64,000 nt of DNA, from assembly GCA_000381605.1 (NCBI GenBank), contig KB906760.1, positions 62,001 through 126,000 on the forward strand, read 5' to 3'. The notes below the pieces were generated by a model that had not been told where the DNA came from, ran no database searches, and worked only from the letters and a program-made list of their open reading frames with translations. The position numbers were made by a program, and so were the translations under genes. Below, piece after piece: positions 45,301 to 54,289 of the stretch (positions within the stretch are counted from its first letter, which is position 1; each line of letters starts with the position of its first letter). The stretch comes from Acidobacteriaceae bacterium KBS 89 (GTDB taxonomy: Bacteria; Acidobacteriota; Terriglobia; Terriglobales; Acidobacteriaceae).

Positions 45301-45965
45301 TGTTGGGTTGCCATGTCTCGGGTCACCCAAGACAACTCGCGCTCGACTTCGTCGCTGTCGATAGACTTCGGAAAAACCACAACGATGGAACGTCGGGGCT
45401 GAGTATGCGTATCCAAACCACTCCGAACCTGCCGGATCTGTGCCTCAACCAGCTTGCTCACCCAGTTGACCTGAACTGGATCGGCCGGCGGGCTCGCTAC
45501 CGTGAGCATCAATGCAGACGTATCCCCGAAGTCCTTGATGTACAGAATCGGACCGGCACCCTGGGGAAGGTCGTGGATGGCGTCCAGCCTGATCTTGACG
45601 TCGTCCAGTTCTTTGTCCCTGTCGTACTTTCCCTTTTCAGCCAGCTCGAATTGAACCATCGCCGAGCCGGTTCTGGAGGCGCTCTTGATCTCCGTCACCC
45701 ACTGATTCAAAGCAATAGCCTGCTCGATCTTTCTGGTCACCAGTTGCTCGACCTGTTCGGACGAGGTTCCCTGCCAAGGCACGATAATCATCGCCTGGCG
45801 TACAGGAATGTCCGGATCTTTCCGTTGAGGCATTTTCAATAGCCCGTAGATTCCCCAGAGGAGCGCAACCGCGAGCGAGACCCAGGCGATGTGTCGCTGT
45901 TCGAGGAAGAAGCGGGCGAGATTCTGTTTCTTATTCGTAGACTGCTCATTCTGTGCATGTGTCAT
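42327..45965 (-). CDS. RND-family efflux pump, inner-membrane subunit (1212 aa)
   Basis: A full-length AcrB-like pump, longer than usual at about 1050. An N-terminal helix (W-V-S-L-A-V-A-L-L-W-G-I-Y) precedes two periplasmic porter/docking regions and two groups of membrane helices. The second half ends with the A-I-P-Y-G-V-V-G-A-I-F helix region and V-A-A-T-V-I-A-L-F-P. Helix 4 carries L-G-L-L-V-D-V-P-V-V in place of the common LVDDAIVV, so one of the paired proton-relay Asp residues is missing (V-D-V). It uses proton energy to expel small molecules or metals through the adaptor and TolC encoded upstream. Confidence 0.9.
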   Translation of the reverse strand: MTHAQNEQSTNKKQNLARFFLEQRHIAWVSLAVALLWGIYGLLKMPQRKDPDIPVRQAMIIVPWQGTSSEQVEQLVTRKIEQAIALNQWVTEIKSASRTGSAMVQFELAEKGKYDRDKELDDVKIRLDAIHDLPQGAGPILYIKDFGDTSALMLTVASPPADPVQVNWVSKLVEAQIRQVRSGLDTHTQPRRSIVVVFPKSIDSDEVERELSWVTRDMATQHLCSDVRAFSGAGFTGVDLATNLSTPDLQSALSKFANQSLQTDELHPDAWKPAIIDEPANTTAALQAVAGDKYTYRDLDDFTDTLQRSLKTLSIVAKAERSGVLDENVFLNFSQQRLAQYKLRPADLSNILAARNLPESGQTLNARGRTVSVNTTGEFKSIDDLRNVVIGTSPNGTPLYLRDLVDIDRGYENPPSFLNRYTRRDENGRWITTRAITLSVQMKKGEQIGSFGKQVDANLASVRKTLPADLVLARTSDQPLQVHDSIELFSHSLIEALLLVVVVALIGFWSWRTAILIAVSMPITLAITFGVISTLGIDLQQVSIASLIIALGLLVDVPVVSGDAIVRELGAGQPRSVAAWLGPTKLFKTMAFATVTNIVSYLPFLLLPGDTGKFLYSLPIVISCSLLAALLVSMTFVPLISSFLLQSQIETPIEERRQRGFTGWYFRTAKKAIEHRKLCLAGSLVLLIAGGVIFSRLKPQFFPKDLQYFSYIDVWLPEDTPASATSTAAQQVESITRRVAEEYGMSHPEHGHPKDVLQSMTTFVGGGGPRFWSSATPEDRQTNYAQIILRTKDNHDTAPLLALLQPELDRQIPGAIIDTRTLETGKPVGIPIQVRISGEDLPRLRAEAEQLKQIFRDIPIAARVRDDWGEPSAREVVHVDADRANLAHVTNADVSDSVSAALHGITAGVLRDGNKQVPIVGRMQMEERSQLSDLRSLYVFSRQDTPPVPLDQVATTALSPVTPKIRRFDQYRTITVQCWPTQGHLPSEVIAAAMPKLEAFQKQLPDGFIFRFAGEQREQVSGFADLTTVLLICVSAIYLALLAQFKNAFKPLIVFAAIPYGVVGAIFSLAIMGQPFGFMAFLGIISLIGVIVSHIIVLFEFIEERREEGEELELALIDAGILRLRPVMITVAATVIALFPLAAHGGPLWEPLCYAQIGGLTIATFVTLLLVPVLYSFVVLDLKLIRWEQTEHTASAASEIPAEMPAISGVHA

Positions 45966-45976
45966 TGCTGCGTCTC

Positions 45977-47179
45977 CTAGTTGACCATCCGGATCAGGCT
46001 TCCGTTGCTTAGCTGGTTAGTACGGTTGACGACGATTCGTTCGCCGGGCGTAAGGCCTTCGTCGATGACGACCGACTTGCCGAAGGTTTTACCAATCCTC
46101 ACACTCTTCAATTGCGCAAACTGTTTTCCATCGCGCTCCGTTACAGTGAAGACCGAATAGTTATTCGAACCGGATTCCGCCGTCATCAAAGCAGTCAGTG
46201 GTACTACAGGCACAGTTTGCGTATTCGCTTGCTCTATACGAATGCGGGCGATCATGCCCACCTTGAACAGGCGATCCCGGTTCGGGAGAGAAACCTCGAT
46301 GTTGAAAACCCGAGATTCACGGTTGGCGGAAGCGGCGATTCCCGTAATTTGGCCTGTGAAGGTCCGCCCCTGCAATGCATCAAGCTGCACAGGCACCGGT
46401 GCTCCTAAATTGAGGTGGGCCAGCGTGCTGTCGGGAACTCCGAAGTTCACCTTCACGACGCGCGTATCGTCGAGCGTGAACGCCCTTGTCCCTGCAGCAA
46501 CCAGGCTGCCCGGTTCCACACTCTTTTCGACAATGACTCCAGGCATGGGAGCGTTCAGGCTCGTATCGCCAAGATTGATCCGGGCGGAGACAGCCTGCGC
46601 CGACGCAGCGCTCAACTGCCCGCGGCGCGCCTCGATCTGACGCAGGGCGGCTTCCACACTGGCGGTCGCCGAGGTGTGCTGATTCACCGCCGCATCGTAA
46701 TCCGGGCGAGTCATTGCTTTGGCGGCATAGAGCGCTTGTGCACGCTCAAAATCAAGATCCGCCTTTGCCTGGTCGGCCTTTGCTCGGTTGAGTTCCGCTT
46801 GCGAAACATCAAGCGTACCCTGCGCTGAGCGCTGCTGGCTGACCGCGGAGTTGAGCGAGGCTTCATAGTCGGAGCTGCGCAGTCGGGCCAGTGTGGCGCC
46901 CGCAGGTATTTCGTCGCCTCCCTGCACATCACGCATCCGACCATCGACGCCCCTCACTCGATACAGAGCGGCGATATAACCGGGTTCTTTGAAAGCCAGT
47001 TGAACCTTAGCGTCCGGACGAATCTCGCCGGAGTAATTCCAACTGGGCTGGACCTGCTGTGTAGCCACGATCTCCGCCAAAACGGGAACCGGCTCTGGCC
47101 CCACCTTCTGCGTCTTTGCGCAGCCGGCGAGAACCGAAAACGCAGCAAGACCTAAAATTCCAATTGAGATGCGCATCAT
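45977..47179 (-). CDS. RND periplasmic adaptor (membrane-fusion lipoprotein, about 400 aa)
   Basis: ATG 47179 has AGGAG upstream and overlaps the tolC-like stop by ATGA. A lipobox (L-A-G-C) ends the signal. The HlyD/AcrA order follows: a lipoyl half (L-A-F-K-E-P-G-Y-I), a long alpha-hairpin (about 95-190, many Gln/Ala heptads), the second lipoyl half (A-P-M-P-G-V-I-V-E-K), then beta-barrel and membrane-proximal domains. It bridges the pump and the outer-membrane channel. The frame extends 118 codons upstream inside tolC, which is not used. Confidence 0.9.
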   Translation of the reverse strand: MMRISIGILGLAAFSVLAGCAKTQKVGPEPVPVLAEIVATQQVQPSWNYSGEIRPDAKVQLAFKEPGYIAALYRVRGVDGRMRDVQGGDEIPAGATLARLRSSDYEASLNSAVSQQRSAQGTLDVSQAELNRAKADQAKADLDFERAQALYAAKAMTRPDYDAAVNQHTSATASVEAALRQIEARRGQLSAASAQAVSARINLGDTSLNAPMPGVIVEKSVEPGSLVAAGTRAFTLDDTRVVKVNFGVPDSTLAHLNLGAPVPVQLDALQGRTFTGQITGIAASANRESRVFNIEVSLPNRDRLFKVGMIARIRIEQANTQTVPVVPLTALMTAESGSNNYSVFTVTERDGKQFAQLKSVRIGKTFGKSVVIDEGLTPGERIVVNRTNQLSNGSLIRMVN

Positions 47180-48573
47180 TCTTCTCCTATCGCTTTTTTC
47201 AAATCGGCTCTTGCCTTCCAGAAGGCAGTGAGAGCCTGTTGCTGCTGGCTGTCCGCGGATGCCAGATCCGACTGTGCTTGATACAAATCTCTGCTTAATG
47301 CCGCTTCGCGCTTCACCCTCTCCTGCAACTCTCTGAGCTTCTGCCGGGCCGCACTTTCGCTTGCATCGCTGAGGGTCAGTTGCCGGCGGGTGTTCTCCAA
47401 TTGCCGGCGCGCATTTCTCACCTCCAGGAGAACGGCGCGTTCCGTAGCGCCAACTCCAACCTTGGCCTGTTCCTCCTTCGCTCGCTTTTCCTCGTATTCC
47501 TGGTGCCTGCGTCCCCAGTCCCACGGTTCCCACCGGACCGACACACCCACTGTCCCGACGTTGCTTGGAAAAACATTCTCGAAGTTCGCGGTTGTGTAAT
47601 AGCTGAATGCCAGACTCGCGTCGGGGATATATTCCGCCTTCTTCGCCCGCGCGTCGTAATTGGCTTGCTGCACCTGAAGTTTCGCCTTCTTCACATCCGG
47701 CCGGTTTTGCAGAGCGCGGGCTTCCATGGCTACGGGTGTGGCGAGATCGGTATCTGCATCGCCGATCGCCGCAACCCGAAACTGCGTGTGTACGTCCCGA
47801 CCCATCAGATCGTTCAATCTTTCGCTCGCCGACGCGACCCTGTCGCTCGCATCGCTGATGGCATTCTGTAACTTCAAAAGCTGTGCATCGGCGTTCAGCA
47901 AATCCGATTCGAGAATCGTCTCTCTACGGCGGTTCACCAATGCCAGACGATGCGATTCGCGGTAGTAAGGGAGTGACGCCTGAAGGCTATCCAAAGCGCT
48001 CTGTGCCTCGACCACCGCGTAGTAAGCACGTCGAACCTGGTCGACCACCTCCAGACGCGTTTTCACCTCGTCCTGGCGCGTACCTTCCAGCCCCAGCTCA
48101 AGAGCTTTCAATTGCAAATGGAGCTGGTACTGCGTCGAAAGCGGCTGGGAAACCGAGACATTCACTATGCCAACGGGTTTTCGCGGGATCTCGACTTTCT
48201 GGTTCGTCGCCGGAATCGGCCCGGTGGCGCTGTATACCCCAAGCGAGCCGGCCGGATAAGTAACCGATGGCTTCGTAACCAGGTGGGCGCCGAGCGCAGT
48301 GACCTGCGTATTCGCAAAACGCCTTGTCTTATTCGCAGCCAGATCGTCGGCGGCCCGGAGTGTATCGAGGCTGGCGGTCTTCAGACTGCTGTTGTTCGCA
48401 ACAGCTTGTTCAACCGCCTGTTCGAGAGTCAATTCAGGGAGGTTTGATTGTTGTCCCGCCGCCAGTTCAACCGTGGGCGGGGGGGACAGAGGTGTGAGAT
48501 TCTGGCCTTGCGCCAGCAGCGCCAGCGTCCCCAGGGTGAAGGTCAAGCAGGTTGTTGGAATGCGTCGTTTCAT
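47176..48573 (-). CDS. TolC-family outer-membrane efflux channel
   Basis: A signal peptide from ATG 48573 is followed by E-L-T-L-E-Q-A-V-E-Q-A-V-A-N-N, the start of the TolC repeat, and two coiled-coil hairpins (about 60-200 and 280-440). An alternative ATG at 48639 has its own AGAGAGG site, so translation may start there. The first about 57 codons and 50 bp upstream are a diverged copy of the start of the gene at 50013. It is the first gene of the efflux operon: channel, adaptor, pump. Confidence 0.9.
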   Translation of the reverse strand: MKRRIPTTCLTFTLGTLALLAQGQNLTPLSPPPTVELAAGQQSNLPELTLEQAVEQAVANNSSLKTASLDTLRAADDLAANKTRRFANTQVTALGAHLVTKPSVTYPAGSLGVYSATGPIPATNQKVEIPRKPVGIVNVSVSQPLSTQYQLHLQLKALELGLEGTRQDEVKTRLEVVDQVRRAYYAVVEAQSALDSLQASLPYYRESHRLALVNRRRETILESDLLNADAQLLKLQNAISDASDRVASASERLNDLMGRDVHTQFRVAAIGDADTDLATPVAMEARALQNRPDVKKAKLQVQQANYDARAKKAEYIPDASLAFSYYTTANFENVFPSNVGTVGVSVRWEPWDWGRRHQEYEEKRAKEEQAKVGVGATERAVLLEVRNARRQLENTRRQLTLSDASESAARQKLRELQERVKREAALSRDLYQAQSDLASADSQQQQALTAFWKARADLKKAIGEE

Positions 48574-48623
48574 GAGGCAATGGTGCCTCGAACACGGAAG
48601 CGGAGGGAGTAGTGCCTCGTAAG
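48397..48623. repeat. direct repeat, copy A (5' end of tolC-like gene)
   Basis: 227 bases aligned without gaps to 49837-50063 (offset exactly 1440) at roughly four-fifths identity by eye. The copy covers the first about 57 codons plus about 50 bp of upstream leader. The leader is better conserved than the coding part and includes GAGGCA-ATGG-TGCCTC at 48574-48589 directly before the start codon. Confidence 0.8.
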
Positions 48624-48675
48624 TCGATTGAGTTGCCATGGAACCTCTCTTTTCAGTCCTGAATGAATCTGTGCA

Positions 48676-50013
48676 TTAGTGCTGCGCCTGCGAATCCGTA
48701 ACCCTCGCACCGTTGCTATCCGCGTGAAACTTTGCTTTCGAGCTAAACCGCGGCAAAATGAACTCCTGCGCGATTGCACTCAGCGTACGTTCGGCAGTCG
48801 CCAGCGCGACCTCTGCGCCGAACCTTGCTGCATCGCGATTCGCCTGCGGGTAGCACGCCGTCTCCACCGCGCTCTCCGCCAGGTTGCCCCCGATGCTCGA
48901 AATGTTGAACTGTCTGTGTCCGTTGTCTCCACGCGTGATGAACGCATACGACAAGGCATGCATCAGCCGCGAGTGCGTGCTGCCGCCACCCTGGTAGAAG
49001 TAGCGCGGATCCTGGTGGAACAACGACGGCAGTACCGCAGCGCCGATGAGAATGTCACTTAGTTTCGTCGCCGCCGTCACACCGAAGCGCTGTCCGTAAC
49101 CCGCTGCGCCCATCTGGTAGTTCGGCGTCTTCGCGGCCTGCTTTATACCGGCCATAAAACCCACACCTGTTATCGTCACCGGGTCAATCGAGGTTCTCAA
49201 TGCCAGTTGAAACTTCAGTTTAGGCGTCAGGGGGACCGCGTTCGCACCGTCGTACACCGTGTAGAAGTTTGGAACGAATCCGAACATGCGCTGCTGCGTC
49301 TCAAACTGCACCTGCGCTGCCGCAATCTGTCCCTGCGAGGCAAATACCGTAATCGAATCCACAACCTCTACCCGCAGATGGATGTCGTTCAGCGTCAGCG
49401 ACTGCCCCGGCTGCAGAATGATCGGCTCTGACTTCCACGTGCTCGTTCCATCCGCGCTCACCGTAACGACATACGCCACGTTCGGCTTCAGCCCGTCGAA
49501 CTGAAATGCAGCATCCTCACCTGCGGTCGCAGTGCGACTGACGTCGTGTGCCGTTGTTTCAATCTCCGCCTTTGCTCCCGGAAGTATGGCCCCGCTGTCG
49601 TCCAGCACCGTCCCGTTCACGCTCGCAGCAACGGTTGACGTTCTAGTAGTTGTCCCCCCGAACGCGCCAAGCTCCGACCGCATCAACGCTGACGGCGCCA
49701 TCGGAAGGTCCTTCCCTCGAGGGTCTTGATCCTGAGCTGCCCTGGCCGTCCCCATCGAGGAGATTGCCACGAATACCGAAAGAATCGTCGTCCGGTAGGC
49801 CCGGCGTTGCGCTCTGTCGTACAGCCCAGCGATCATGGCAACAGCGAGTTCAACCGCCTGTTCAAGAGTTAATTCAGGGATGCTTGACCGCTGTTCCGAT
49901 GCCTGTTCAACCGTGAGCGCGGGTGAAAGAGTTGCGACATTTTGGCCTCGCGTCAGCAACGCTAGCGGCCACGAGTTGAATGCTAAACAGGTTGTTCGAG
50001 TGCGTCGTTTCAT
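48676..50013 (-). CDS. chimeric protein: TolC leader fused to a carboxypeptidase-regulatory-like secreted protein (445 aa)
   Basis: Residues 1-57 repeat the signal and first helix of the neighbouring TolC-like protein (P-E-L-T-L-E-Q-A-V-E-L-A-V-A). At residue 58 the sequence switches to M-I-A-G-L-Y-D-R, the probable true start of an exported acidobacterial protein with its own signal (I-L-S-V-F-V-A-I-S-S). That protein has a CarboxypepD_reg-like domain (V-N-G-T-V-L-D-D-S-G-A-I-L-P-G-A) and a C-terminal region with H-Q-D-P-R-Y-F-Y-Q-G. The frame is open across the join. Expression may start at either site. Function is unknown; cell-envelope location expected. Confidence 0.75.
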   Translation of the reverse strand: MKRRTRTTCLAFNSWPLALLTRGQNVATLSPALTVEQASEQRSSIPELTLEQAVELAVAMIAGLYDRAQRRAYRTTILSVFVAISSMGTARAAQDQDPRGKDLPMAPSALMRSELGAFGGTTTRTSTVAASVNGTVLDDSGAILPGAKAEIETTAHDVSRTATAGEDAAFQFDGLKPNVAYVVTVSADGTSTWKSEPIILQPGQSLTLNDIHLRVEVVDSITVFASQGQIAAAQVQFETQQRMFGFVPNFYTVYDGANAVPLTPKLKFQLALRTSIDPVTITGVGFMAGIKQAAKTPNYQMGAAGYGQRFGVTAATKLSDILIGAAVLPSLFHQDPRYFYQGGGSTHSRLMHALSYAFITRGDNGHRQFNISSIGGNLAESAVETACYPQANRDAARFGAEVALATAERTLSAIAQEFILPRFSSKAKFHADSNGARVTDSQAQH

Positions 50014-50063
50014 GAGGCAATGGTGCCTCGAACGCGGAAGCGGGGGGAGTAATGCCTCGTAAG
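49837..50063. repeat. direct repeat, copy B (5' end of chimeric gene)
   Basis: Ungapped partner of 48397-48623. It includes the same GAGGCA-ATGG-TGCCTC palindrome at 50014-50029 directly before the start codon and the same downstream TGCCTCGTAAG, so both genes probably carry the same leader regulation. Confidence 0.8.
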
Positions 50064-50109
50064 CGCTATGTAAGGCCTACGTAAGCTAACGGCACTGCTA
50101 CGGCACCTG

Positions 50110-51927
50110 TCAGTGCGACAAGTTTAGCTTTTTCAGGAGTTTGACAAACCTGCGGTCAGCGTGAAGAGGATGAAAAAACGGCTCGATCGCCAGGAGATTA
50201 ACGAAGTTTGTTTTGTGGTCGATCGCTTCATCAAGGCACTGAAGCGCCAGATCGAAATCTCCCATCCCGACTGCTGCGAAACCTTCTGCTAGGGGAGTGA
50301 CGTATTGCCGCCCCGCGAGTTGATGCAGTCTCTCGATACATTCTTCGGCTCGCAATAAGCTGCCTTCCTGGGCATGTCCTGCGGCAAGCAGACCAATATC
50401 CAATGGTGAGGCAGATGGCGAGAGACACTGTATCACCGCGTCGTAACGCTGCTGCTGGAGGTGCAAGAGGCCTTCATACAATCGCGCTTCAGGATAGTCG
50501 CGGTCCAGTTCGAAAGACTGTCGGAGATGCTCTGCGGCTGATGAATAGTCTCCCTTTACGTAGTGAAGATAAGCCATCCGCGCGCAATCGCTGGCCGAGA
50601 GCGGGTCCAGTTCAGTCGAGCGGCGAAGTCCGGACTCTGCCGCGCTGATGTCTCCCTGGCACAACAAAGCCATGGCACGAAACATATGCGCTGGCGCGTG
50701 ACTGGGTTGTAGTTTTAGCGCGCGGTCATACAGTTTCTCGGCTTCACCCCAACGATGCTCAAACCAGGCACGAAGTGCGCCCAGGACCGTGCATGTGTCA
50801 CCGGATTCAGGATCAAGCGCATAGCCTCGTTCCGCGTTTGCCTTCAGTTCTGGATACACATCACGGCCCGAGATCATCCCGAACTGGGCAAGAAGGCCGC
50901 CCGCCGCAGCCATGCCGCTGTAAGCAAGAGCGTAGTCGGGATAAGTCTCTGTGAGCCTTCGTAGCTGCTCCAGGGCGGCTTGTAATGTTTCAGGCGACTG
51001 CTGGTGAATCAGAAATCGAGCTCGCAGGTACCTTGTATATGCGTCAAGATCAGGAGGTGAGGACCGCTCTGGCCCTTGTACTTCCGGCATGTGAAGCCTG
51101 AGTAAGTCCGCAACAGATTGTGCAATCTCTTCCTGGATCGCAAACACGTCCTGGAGCTCGCGACGGAACGTCTTCGACCAGATGTGATGACCCGATTCGG
51201 TCTGAATCGCCTGGGCAGTGATCCGCAGCTGTTCTCCGGCCTTCCTCACGCTTCCTTCGATGACAAGGTTCGCGCCGAGACGCTGCCCTACTTCCCGGAT
51301 ATCGATGTTGGCACCCTTGAAGTGAAAGGCCGATGTCCGCGCAATCACGTTCAAACCGGATACCCGCGTAAGCGAGTTCGTGATCTCTTCACTGATCCCA
51401 TCGCAAAAATAGTCCTGCTCCGGCTCCGGACTCATGTTCACGAACGGCAACACGGCGACGCATATAAGTCCCGGTGGCGGTGCGGCGCCGATCTCTTCTC
51501 GATGCTTTGCTGGCTGGGCGTCAAGCCACCGGAAGACCGGGACATAACTGCCCGGCCGCAATCCAATCAGAACCGGATCAACCATACCCTGCCCCTCCTC
51601 GTAATAGACCTTCAACTTCGCTCTCAGACGACGAGCCTCGACCCTAACAATCGCGTCGATGTTCGGATCGTACTCCGAGGTGCGGTCGAACACCTCCATT
51701 GCAATCGAGAACTCCTTGAGGCTATCGATATCTCCATCGATCGTCCGATTCACGATGTGCGTCAGAAACCGGCATAAACGGACCGACGAAACGAAACCAG
51801 GGCTATTCACCACACGCGTCAATTGGTCGCGAACCGTCGTCGCCGGCACGGGGTCGGCGGCAGAGCTTGCGAGAGATTTTCCGGACGACAAGGGCGGCGT
51901 TGGCACTTGCTTCTCTCCCGCATTCAT
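50110..51927 (-). CDS. TolB-like/TPR regulator with N-terminal helical domain (605 aa)
   Basis: Residues about 30-130 form a conserved acidobacterial module (V-R-D-Q-L-T-R-V-V, then F-L-T-H-I-V, V-R-V-E-A-R-R-L-R-A-K-L). At about 155-300 a TolB-N-like domain follows (V-A-V-L-P-F-V-N-M-S, F-C-D-G-I-S-E-E-I-T), then TPR units to the end. No signal peptide or membrane helix is evident. Similar proteins are read as transcription regulators or adenylate-cyclase-like scaffolds; DNA binding is not shown here. It lies upstream of the efflux cluster on the same strand and may control it. Confidence 0.75.
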   Translation of the reverse strand: MNAGEKQVPTPPLSSGKSLASSAADPVPATTVRDQLTRVVNSPGFVSSVRLCRFLTHIVNRTIDGDIDSLKEFSIAMEVFDRTSEYDPNIDAIVRVEARRLRAKLKVYYEEGQGMVDPVLIGLRPGSYVPVFRWLDAQPAKHREEIGAAPPPGLICVAVLPFVNMSPEPEQDYFCDGISEEITNSLTRVSGLNVIARTSAFHFKGANIDIREVGQRLGANLVIEGSVRKAGEQLRITAQAIQTESGHHIWSKTFRRELQDVFAIQEEIAQSVADLLRLHMPEVQGPERSSPPDLDAYTRYLRARFLIHQQSPETLQAALEQLRRLTETYPDYALAYSGMAAAGGLLAQFGMISGRDVYPELKANAERGYALDPESGDTCTVLGALRAWFEHRWGEAEKLYDRALKLQPSHAPAHMFRAMALLCQGDISAAESGLRRSTELDPLSASDCARMAYLHYVKGDYSSAAEHLRQSFELDRDYPEARLYEGLLHLQQQRYDAVIQCLSPSASPLDIGLLAAGHAQEGSLLRAEECIERLHQLAGRQYVTPLAEGFAAVGMGDFDLALQCLDEAIDHKTNFVNLLAIEPFFHPLHADRRFVKLLKKLNLSH

Positions 51928-52030
51928 TATGCTCCACGAAGCTTCGCCGTATTGCGGCGAGCTTACGGTGGCTTACGGCCAATCGAAGGCCAGAGGGCTT
52001 AGCGTGGAATCAGGCAGCGCTAGAGGATCG

Positions 52031-52408
52031 ATGCAGACCGACAGACAGGAAGGAACAGTAATTTTTGTGTCCAACAGGAACCCGGAAGCCACGGTCCTGC
52101 AGGACATCGAAGCGCACGGACTGGTTATACAGTGGGCGCACAGCATCAGAGCAGCAGTCGATTTGCTCAACTCGGCGCGCGGGAAGACCGTGATCGTCAC
52201 GGAACTCGCCCTGGCTGATGGTAATTGGAGAGATCTCGTCGAACGGATGAGGGGTATTGATATCTGTGTGCCGATTGTACTCGCGACTTCTTCCAGTACC
52301 GCGGAACTCTGGTGGGACGCACTCGAATGCGGCATCGACAACATCCTGCCCGCGTCTCTCCTGGGCTCTCGCTTGTGTCAACTTCTGAAAACGCAAGGCG
52401 CATCGTGA
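52031..52408 (+). CDS. degenerate stand-alone receiver protein (125 aa)
   Basis: From ATG 52031 (GAGGATCG before it) the CheY-like pattern can be followed: T-V-I-F-V-S-N-R-N-P, then V-I-V-T-E-L-A-L-A-D-G-N-W-R and P-I-V-L-A-T-S-S-S. The position of the phosphorylated Asp reads Glu (T-E-L), and the acidic pair at the N-terminus is replaced, so it is probably not phosphorylated, or is locked on. It is divergent from the TPR regulator gene. Confidence 0.6.
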   Translation: MQTDRQEGTVIFVSNRNPEATVLQDIEAHGLVIQWAHSIRAAVDLLNSARGKTVIVTELALADGNWRDLVERMRGIDICVPIVLATSSSTAELWWDALECGIDNILPASLLGSRLCQLLKTQGAS

Positions 52409-52576
52409 AAGGTTCAATTTCACACAGATTCTTAGAGCCTTGTGGTGGTGTTTGTGCATCCTCCGGAACCACACCCGAAGTAGAGCGGAGATCGTGTTTG
52501 CAACGTGTTACTTAAATCCGGCTCGATAATCCGCGTCGGCGCGGGTTAGCGGCTTCTATGCAGGAGGACAGGTGAG

Positions 52577-54029
52577 ATGAACGAAAGTAGTAGTTCCACA
52601 AAGCATTACGACATGGTGGTTATCGGCTCGGGCGCTGCTGGACACCACGGGGCGATTCAGGCCGCCAAGCTCGGCAAAAAGGTTGCGGTGGTCGAGCGCT
52701 CTGTAGCTCTTGGGGGGGGCCAGTATCAACACCGGCACGATTCCGAGTAAGACACTTCGGGAGGCTGTCCTGCGTTCTACCCGATCAGGATGCACGGATC
52801 GCCTCTCGGCCTCAAACCTGGCACAGAGAATCGAGGAAGTCGCCTCCAACGAAGTTCGGGTGTTTGAGAGTCAGTTTCGCCGTAACAATATCGATGTATT
52901 GATTGGCACTGCTTCCTTTTCAGGACCCCACACGATTCGGGTTGCGAATCAGGAAGAAGAGTATTTCTGCCACGCGGATCATATATTAATCGCTACTGGC
53001 TCGAGGCCGGCTCACAACGACGCGATTCCTGTGGACGACGTCTCCATTATCGATACAGACGCGATTCGCCGGTTACGAACTGAGCACCATGTGTTGACGA
53101 TCGTCGGAGGTGGCGTGATCGGTATTGAGTATGCCTGTATTGCCGCCGCTCTGGATATTCAGGTGACACTGATTGAACGCCGCCCTCGCATACTCGACTT
53201 CGTCGACCAGCAGATCGTCGAAGCCCTGAGTTATCACATGCGCAGCCAGGGCGTCACTTTTCGTCTGGGTGAGGAGGTCGAAGAGGTCACGAAATCTTCT
53301 GAGGGCAAAGTCTGCGCGAAGCTGAAGAGCGGAAAGCAAATCTGGTCGGACGCTTTGCTCTACGCTGTAGGGCGGCAGGCCAACACAGATTCGTTGAATC
53401 TTGCGGCATGTGAACTCGCTGCCGATGCGCGCGGCCGGATTCAGGTAAATACCAACTTTCAGACCTCGCAGCCGCACATCTACGCTGCGGGCGACGTGAT
53501 CGGCTTCCCAAGCCTATCGTCCGTTGCGATGGAGCAGGGTCGCGTGGCCGTATGCCACGCCTTCGGGGTACAGGTTGTGTCAGTACCAGAACTGTTCCCC
53601 TACGGAATCTACTCGATTCCGGAGATTTCGTTCGTTGGCAAAACAGAAGAACAACTGACCGAAGCTGGAGTCTCATACGAGATTGGCATCGCACATTATC
53701 GTGAAATAGCGCGAGGCCAGATCCTAAACGACACTACCGGACTTCTGAAGATATTGTTTCACAGGGAAACGCGCCAGCTACTTGGTGTTCATATCGTTGG
53801 CGACGGTGCAACCGAACTCATTCACATCGGACAAGCCGTCATCGGATTCGAGGGCACGATCGACTCCTTGATAAACACCGTCTTCAATTACCCTACATTG
53901 GCCGAATGCTACAAGGTCGCCGCGCTGAATGGCCTTAGTCGAATCAATTATTCGGGGCCGAGGCCCGTAAAAATGCGGACATGCGCTTCCTTGAGACCTT
54001 CTACGTCAAAGAGTTTACCGTCGGATTAA
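52577..54029 (+). pseudogene. sthA: soluble pyridine nucleotide transhydrogenase-like (SthA), frameshift in a G8 run
   Basis: ATG 52577 follows AGGAGG. The N-terminal FAD motif (V-V-I-G-S-G-A-A-G) runs to L-G-G, where eight G residues (52712-52719) break the frame; seven would join it to A-S-I-N-T-G-T-I-P-S-K. That site lacks both active-site cysteines, as in SthA. NAD motif V-G-G-G-V-I-G-I-E-Y and the dimer domain follow. The last about 20 residues, from 53965, may be altered by a junction. One base in a homopolymer is the classic sequence-error spot, so the gene may be intact. It would balance NADH and NADPH. Confidence 0.8.
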
Positions 54030-54289
54030 TGACCTGGGGCGAATCAACGCGGGCTCAGGATATGGCTATGTTTTCGTCTGGCGATCTGAAGCCCGAAGTA
54101 ATTGAGGACACCGAGATGCGTGTTTCGATCTACGGTGAGACCGCAATGGTGACTGGGTTGGAGCACCTGGAAGGGACCTACCGAGGCAATTCAGGAAAAT
54201 TTGACCTCCGGTTCACCAATGTCTTTGTCTATCGTGACGGTCGGTGGCAGATCGTGAGGCATCAGGCCGCGCAGATCCAGAAGCGGTAG
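53981..54289 (+). pseudogene. SnoaL/DUF4440-like protein, N-terminally truncated
   Basis: About 100 codons match the second half of an NTF2-fold protein (M-R-V-S-I-Y-G-E-T-A-M-V-T-G, F-T-N-V-F-V-Y-R-D-G-R-W-Q-I-V). The family's first helix and strands are missing. The frame begins inside the end of the transhydrogenase gene, so a deletion or insertion probably joined the two. It resembles the intact gene at 30719 in layout. Confidence 0.6.

Noticed and set aside
44946..45842. 298-codon plus-strand frame
   Set aside because: Antisense shadow of the RND pump gene; composition is not protein-like.
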